Shown piece after piece: positions 58,231 through 64,000 of a stretch of 64,000 bases of DNA. Location of the stretch: NCBI GenBank assembly GCA_964020155.1, contig OZ026569.1:2224971-2288970 (forward strand). The letters run 5' to 3'. Numbering within the stretch: the first letter of the stretch is position 1; each line of letters begins with the position of its first letter. A model generated the notes under the pieces. It saw nothing but the letters and a program-made list of their open reading frames with translations, did no database searches and had not been told where the DNA came from. Made by a program: the position numbers and the translations under genes. This stretch comes from Chondrilla cf. caribensis. Taxonomy: Eukaryota; Porifera; Demospongiae; Chondrillida; Chondrillidae.

Positions 58231-61200
58231 ATTTCTTGTGCTTTTCTTGTACCTACAACAAGACACATTAAAGTAACATGTGTAACATATGTAATATAGT
58301 CAGGTATCAGGTATTCTTATTTAATGTGGGGAACTGTTAGTCATAGGCTATTTGAGTGGCACCCACAAATAGCTGTGCTTTTATGGGTGAACATATTCAA
58401 GGTGTAATATTGATTATCAGTTTTGCAACATGGGATACGGTGGGTTTGTTTCTGCACATCTGGAAATAGTCATAGTCGACAAATATTTGTGATAAGGTTG
58501 TGTACTTTTCAACAAACAGATAAAATAAGACAATTTATACACTGTATAATACAATTTTCATGCTCGCCCACTTTTATTGTCTCAAGAGCAATAGCAAACT
58601 AGTATACATCAATTAACACTACATAAAATATATTTGAGAAGGCTACAGACTACATTGATAGCTAGTTATCAACAGTACTATACCTACATATATTCATTGA
58701 GCCATTTGGGCCACAGCACTCATGTGTAGATACACAAGAGTGTCCCTAAAGTTATCACTTTCACAGGTTGGCAACTATGACTAAAGTATGGTAAATTAAA
58801 TATGCATTTACCTCAAATATACACTAACATTACATACCCTGAATTGCACTGTGGTACTCAGTGGTGTTGTTGTGATAGTAATCTGTGACAAGAACAGAAA
58901 TATTTCCATGTCCCTCAGATTCTTGTACACCATGATGAAGCATATCTGGAGTTGTTGGTTCCTCATCAATGGTTTCTGAGCCTTGAAACCCTCTTATGGT
59001 CAAAGTATGCGAACTCACACCACCATCACAGAGGTGACGATGATAACTTTGCATTGGTGCTAAATATAAAGGTGAGAACAAGATCACAATATCTGCTAAA
59101 ACTGTTAATCATAACTTGGTTACGTGTTGAGAAACAAGTAATTTGAGTTAAAAGACATTTGGTGCTGGACCCCCCGCACTTGAATTACCTGGGTGGTTCT
59201 TTCAGGTTTCGAACAACCTTCACTGAAGTTATACTGCTTAGCTAAGTCGTTTTGCTCGAATTCTAGCACTATTTCTAATTCTCGGTGTTTCGAAGTTGGC
59301 CATCTTGTGTAACGCAATATAAATTATGATGTAAATTCACCGTTGTGGTTACGTTTGGGAACACATATTATGTATATATATATATATATATAATATGCTA
59401 TATACTGTATGGAAGACAACCTGCATGGAGAGAAATGAGAAATGAAAAAACTGGCAGCTGAGGGACTTGAACCCAGGATGTCTGACTGTAGCCACCATAA
59501 CCACTGTGCCACAAACCACCACAGCAAACAGTCCCTCTCAATTCTCCCTTCATACTGTTTTCTCTCCAAGCAGGTTGTCTTCCATACAGTATTAATATAT
59601 ATCACCAACACACCTGCTTCTAAATAGTATATAGTAGAATGGTGATGATGGTGAAAGTGATAAAACTATAAGGCCAGAATAAAAAACAAAATTCGAGTCA
59701 AGGTCAGCTGTAACCTTCAAATCACCACCACCAGTATAGCCCACATGATAATGTATGTGCATGTAATGTAATACTAGAGAAATGTAGAGGGGGTTATGGG
59801 GGGGGGGGGGGGGTAAAATGATAGGATAGATGACAATGTATGCAGGAATGATTGAGAATCATTAGTATTGATTGAGTGGTTGAAAACTCTAGAATATATT
59901 ATGCTGGTCTAACTCCTGGCACAATAAGCCCATGCAATACACATACAAAATGCCAGCCCAGCACAAGTCAACACTGTATATCGGGATTTAATTGCGTGTG
60001 TCCAAAAAATGTGAGATTGCAAGTTTATCTGTTTGCACAATTTTTACACACAATAAATATCTCGCCAATTGTTCCATATACTGCTCTGTACACTATTCTG
60101 TAGTATCATTTGCCTACAAATATTGTCTGCTTCGTTTGGAGAGTTTTTTTGATTGAAATGAGTACCCTCACTTTTTTCAAGCCAATAAGAAAGCTTCCTA
60201 CAGCCAAGAACACTGGATTGTCAGAACACGTGAGTCATGAGGCTAACAAAGCGGTGGAAAGTGCAATGCAGAAGGAGAGTGTAGCTCCACCTGAAAAGAA
60301 AAAGAGGAAATACACGACAATGTTCAGTCCAGACTACAGAGCTGAAATTGGAAAGTACGCTTCCGAGTGTAAGAATACTCCAGCAGTACATACATATAAT
60401 GTTGGAGAGAGCACGGTTAGATTGTTAAAAAAGAAGTACCTCAATTGAGGCCGTACATGTCGGGTGAAGAATTGAGTTACAGCGATATTTTGCTTGGAGA
60501 GTTGGACAAGAAGGTTCAGGCATACATATGAGTGCTAAGAGATGCTGGAGGCTCTATCGGCTCACGTATTGTCATTGCAGGTGCTGAAGGGATGGTGCTT
60601 ACTCATGAAAGATATTTGCTGGCACAGCATGGTGGCCATATTCACCTGACCCGTGATTGGGCACTGTCTCTCCTTTCCCGCATTGGTTTTGTGAAGAGGA
60701 AGGCAATTACTAAAGCTGAAGTACAGATCACATAGGAGCAGTTTCAGAAGATTAAACATCAGATAACGGCAACTTTTGCAGTGACCCTTAAAGGCCAATA
60801 CCTTCCCATGCAACTGTTATACCCAGGAAATACTTTTGCCTACAAATATCGTCTGCTTTGTTTGGAGAGTTTTTTGATGGAAATGAGTATCCTCACTTTT
60901 TTCAAGCCAACAAGAAAGCTTTCTACAGCCAAGAACACTGGATTGTCAGAATACGTGAGTCATGAGGCTAACAAAGGGGTGGAAAGTGCACTGCAGAAAG
61001 AGAGTGAAGTTGCCACCCCAGGTTCAGCTTCCCTTGTGAGTTTGCTGTATTTCACACACCTAACCATGAGGACAATGAAGATACATGTATCCGTTTCACT
61101 GAGAACATCCTCATGCCATACATCACAAAAGTTCGAGAAGAATTAGGCAGTCCTAATCAGCCAGCTCTTCTGATCATGGACAAATTCAGGGGGCAAATGA

Positions 61201-63857
61201 CTAACCCAGTCCAGGGGGATCTTGAAGACCATAAGATCCTGGTTGTTGGTGTGCCTGCAGGTACAACAGACAAGCTGCGCCACTTGACATTAGTGTGAAC
61301 AAGGCTGCAAAAGATTTTCTACAAGACCGCTTCCACCAGAGCAAGTTATGAAACAGCTTCAGGATCAGGAGAACCCCAACAAAGTGCATGTTGACGTGAC
61401 TACAACAGTAATGAAAGAATTTAGTGCTCAGTGGCTCACTGCATTGTATGACAACTTAATTTACGATTAATTTTAATATATCTCCAAATTTGGAAGAAAT
61501 CGCAATCTTTTAACACGGCATTTAAATCGCAATATACGGGTGATTATTGTCACAGTTGAGGATTGATTCTCAACAAAATGTAGTATCCAATTGTTTCCTG
61601 ACATGGATAGATCTATTACAAATCACTTACATTTCAATTTGCTTCTGTCTTAGACGAACCAGCAGTGATATGGTTACCCCCAATTAGCATAATATGCACT
61701 GCATATCCGTACGGTCCGGTTGACAGGCAATCATTTACGTATTGAGTGTAGTACATTGTTAGCCATTTAATATTTAATTTAGTGCTTGCTACAATTCGAG
61801 ACTATACAGCGGGACGTACAGAACATCCATACAATGGATGATAACTATTATTTGTCTTCCTCCATTTGTGTGTTAATGAAATTCATTTAATAAAGCACTT
61901 CATTAAATATGTCAATCTAACATTACTTGGTCTAAGATTTACCACAAGGATGATATCCATTCTCATTGAGAGATATCCTAAATATCACCCAATGATATCA
62001 TACAGTTACCATGGTAACAGAAGATATACAGAAACAGAGATCTTCTTGTTGAACTTGTTTATGTGGTGGTGCTCAGGCTCATCCTAATAAATCAGATGTA
62101 TTATTGCCAAATCTCTATTCTTCTATAACCTGTTAGCTACATCAACATAGCATAATATTGTAGGCTATAAAGTTTATAACATTCATAATGTTTCTTGTTT
62201 GAAGGGCACTTTGTTTAATTTTGCACTCATAATGCATACAGCTCTGGACATTGAGTCAGGAATGTTTACTTTATGACAAAGTATTGTCTGCATGGGAATA
62301 TATAATAAAACTTACAAGCTGCAATGACAAGATCATCCATATCATCCATATATTCAATGCCATCATTGATATGATTGGCATCAGATGTAGGCAGGGGCAT
62401 TGCAGTTGGTTGAGTTCCAGCATTTGTAATCATATTATTATCAGACTGGCAACCTACACAAAATCACACAGGAATAGTAACTTGCCGACAATTTGTATAA
62501 TTCCTGTCCACGAGTACATATGCACAGGAAATTACGACTTGATCAGCAATGACTAAATAGAGTAAACATCAGGAACTTACTTTTACCTTTAATAAAAGAC
62601 CTAAAAGATTTCCTTCTGCGGTGGTAACCAGCACATCCAATGAATAAAATTACAGCAGTGATTATAATGGCATTTATTGCTGTTACAATTCCCAATATTA
62701 GCCCAAGATCCAACGATGGTTCAGTAGTGATTTCTACACAAAGTAAATGTAAATAGTATAATACAAGATAGATTCAAAAAATTAATTGAGTAATTCAATT
62801 ATATAAGCCCAAAATAGCATAAAGATATTATAATAATCATTATTTAGTAGTATTAAGAAAATCTCCTAAGGGGGTCACAGCAGATATAGGCAATTATCAA
62901 TTTGAATTGTAATTATTTACAATCACAGTAATGATTTCCAAATCACCTGGTCCAGGAGAAGAAGTTGAGATAACTGAAGTTGTTGTTTCAGTACAGTGAA
63001 CTGCAACAAAGCATAAGTTAATGAATATCATAGAAACAAACAAAAATGATGCATTTTATGACATGTAATTATGATATTTACAATGTATGTTCCATGAGGA
63101 ACACTAATTCAGTGTTTCCTGCAGGATAAAATTGGAACAAAAACATTTACAATTGCAAATTAATAAGGATCAATGATGTTTGCTATTTAGATGATGTCAC
63201 AATAACACATGAAACACATAAATAAATACATGAATAAATATGGCTGTCCAATAATTTATCATCAGCAAATGTATACTCATTTATCATCTAATACAGTACA
63301 CCTAATCACAGTGATTATTATCAGGTGCCTTATAAGGCTTTTATAAGTAGTTGCTAAACGTAGTTGTCAGCCAACTAGACATAGAATAGTACTACATTGG
63401 ACACATTAACTGATACATACGTATACTTAATTACTAATCAATTATTTTATTGTCACAAAGTTCAGGCAAAATGCCTTAATTAAACTTTCAGATAAAGTGT
63501 GTATGTCCCAGATATGTAATGGGTGTATATTTATTGAATCAACAACTGCATTGCAAATCCTGTTTTAATTTTCATAAAAACCAATAATAATCTCTGTAGC
63601 TGGTTTCTTTGGTAGAAGAAAATACTTGCAAATTAAATGTTTGTGAATCCAAGTTGTTCACATATACATATTTTAAAATAATCTAAATCTAGAAGAATTA
63701 GAATGCATTTAATATTATAGTACATCATAGTCATTAGCACAGCAATGTGATTCAATGCTAAAACTCTACAATCTGTACCTACCTGATTGTGTAACAGGGA
63801 GCATTGCAGCCATGTGGCTTGACCAAATGGAACTATTCATGTTTACTGCATCTGATT
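57810..63857 (-). CDS. single-pass membrane protein with tyrosine-containing repeat tail (3' part of gene)
   Basis: Six minus-strand exons, 63857-63783, 63000-62947, 62733-62587, 62453-62316, 59059-58838 and 58252-57810, join with all introns in phase 1 into one frame ending at TAA (57812-57810). The N-terminal ectodomain lies beyond the window. In order: a Ser/Thr-rich stalk (TETTTSVISTSSPGP), a transmembrane helix (LGLILGIVTAINAIIITAVI...), basic stop-transfer YHRRRKSFRSF, then a cytoplasmic tail of about 260 aa. The tail has acidic EYMDDMDDL, PEYVNEK and QYANT (Tyr-x-Asn motifs of the Grb2-SH2 type), and 25-aa repeats with SPAYAPIEL. Receptor-type signalling is inference. The stop replaces the Glu codon of a repeat; repeat-like sequence continues in frame for 33 more codons to a TAA at 57710-57708. 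Confidence 0.75.
58685..58787. repeat. right end of the 1513-2227 MITE family
   Basis: Shares GAGCCATTTGGGCCACAGCA and the terminal GGTTGGCAACTATG with the element at 1513-2227. The left part is missing. Confidence 0.65.
59142..59375 (+). repeat. dispersed repeat, copy 4
   Basis: Begins CAAGTAATTTGAGTT and follows the 5690 copy through GAATTCTAGCACTATTTCTA and the GAACACATATTATG end, next to an AT microsatellite as in copy 1. Confidence 0.65.
59401..59592 (-). mobile_element. tRNA-derived SINE inside a short inverted repeat
   Basis: On the minus strand, an A box (TGGCACAGTGGTTA) and a B box (GGGTTCAAGTCCC) are spaced as in a tRNA, and GGTGGTT can pair with AGCTGCC as an acceptor stem. It is bounded by inverted 30-bp ends: TACTGTATGGAAGACAACCT at 59403 and its complement ending near 59592. 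Related to the fragment at 10815. Confidence 0.7.
59798..59813. repeat. poly-G tract
   Basis: About 16 G in a row, the second such tract in the window, in an intron of the membrane-protein gene. Confidence 0.9.
60112..61470 (+). pseudogene. pogo-like DDE transposase with an internal duplication
   Basis: Remnants in order: N-terminal region (KLPTAKNTGLSEHVSHEANK); HTH-like FSPDYRAEIGKYASECKNT; RDAGGSIGSRIVIAGAEGMV and WALSLLSRIGFVKRK; then DDE_1 pieces: ITATFAVTLKGQYLPMQLLY near 60765, LIMDKFRGQMT near 61175, and a tail ending QWLTALYDNLI near 61450. Stops lie near 60448, 60530 and 60733. After the first DDE strand, a second copy of the N-terminal region (60839-61010, 727 bp from the first) interrupts the catalytic domain, followed by a frameshift. 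It is non-functional and lies opposite to the membrane-protein gene, inside its intron. Confidence 0.8.
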
Positions 63858-64000
63858 CTGAAGTTACAGGTAAAGAACTAATAACATGAATGAACATCCA
63901 AATTATTGTAATTCCTATTGATTATCAATTCAACAAAAACTTGAAAATAACGTCTGCAAAATTTAACAAAAAATAATGGTATTTTATCATCAGTAACATG

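Noticed and set aside
57913..58299. Plus-strand 128-codon ORF
   Set aside because: Antisense shadow of the repeat tail exon, whose minus-strand reading has splice sites and continuity with upstream exons.
59442..59530. Functional tRNA gene
   Set aside because: A and B boxes fit, but the anticodon arm is not clear and the unit is repeated as a SINE.

Overview
The window looks like nuclear DNA of an invertebrate animal, most likely a demosponge. The evidence is AT-rich DNA, many small exons with GT-AG introns of a few hundred bases, TA-target DNA transposons, a Ty3/gypsy element, and kinase, HSPA12 and NHL families that are expanded in early-branching animals. The sponge assignment is inference; no marker gene proves it. 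I saw no rRNA, ordinary tRNA, CRISPR array or bacterial-style operon.

Layout. (1) 0.9-25.7 kb, minus strand: gene A, a coiled-coil protein of about 24 tiny exons, probably starting near 32.5-33.0 kb. Almost every intron is in phase 2, and exons have been duplicated in tandem. Its introns carry a 6-bp-TSD MITE, a deleted Tigger element, an NHL-repeat ORF between long inverted arms, an apparently intact Tigger transposon and a defective Ty3/gypsy element with integrase ahead of reverse transcriptase. (2) 33.3-38.7 kb, plus strand: a three-exon HSPA12-like Hsp70 gene, head to head with the candidate 5' end of gene A. (3) 40.1-50.2 kb, plus strand: gene B, modelled completely (11 exons, 718 aa): kinase, coiled coil, then a C-terminal helical region whose first part is related to the C-terminus of gene A. 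Its 5' end is duplicated as a pseudogene inside the HSPA12-like gene. (4) 51.9-54.1 kb, plus strand: an orphan tyrosine-kinase C-lobe and a two-exon ORF of unknown function. (5) 54.2-55.8 kb: a decayed LINE. (6) 57.8-63.9 kb and beyond, minus strand: the 3' half of a single-pass membrane protein with phase-1 introns and a cytoplasmic tail of 75-bp (25-aa) tyrosine-containing repeats. Its introns hold a tRNA-like SINE and a broken pogo-like transposase.

How the genes may work together. The host genes (two related coiled-coil proteins, one with a kinase; an Hsp70-like ATPase; a tyrosine-kinase fragment; a receptor with possible SH2-binding motifs) are compatible with a signalling cluster, but only their proximity suggests this. 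Exon models come from reading splice sites and phases by eye. Gene A sums to 511 codons and gene B to 719 including the stop, both without a frame break.
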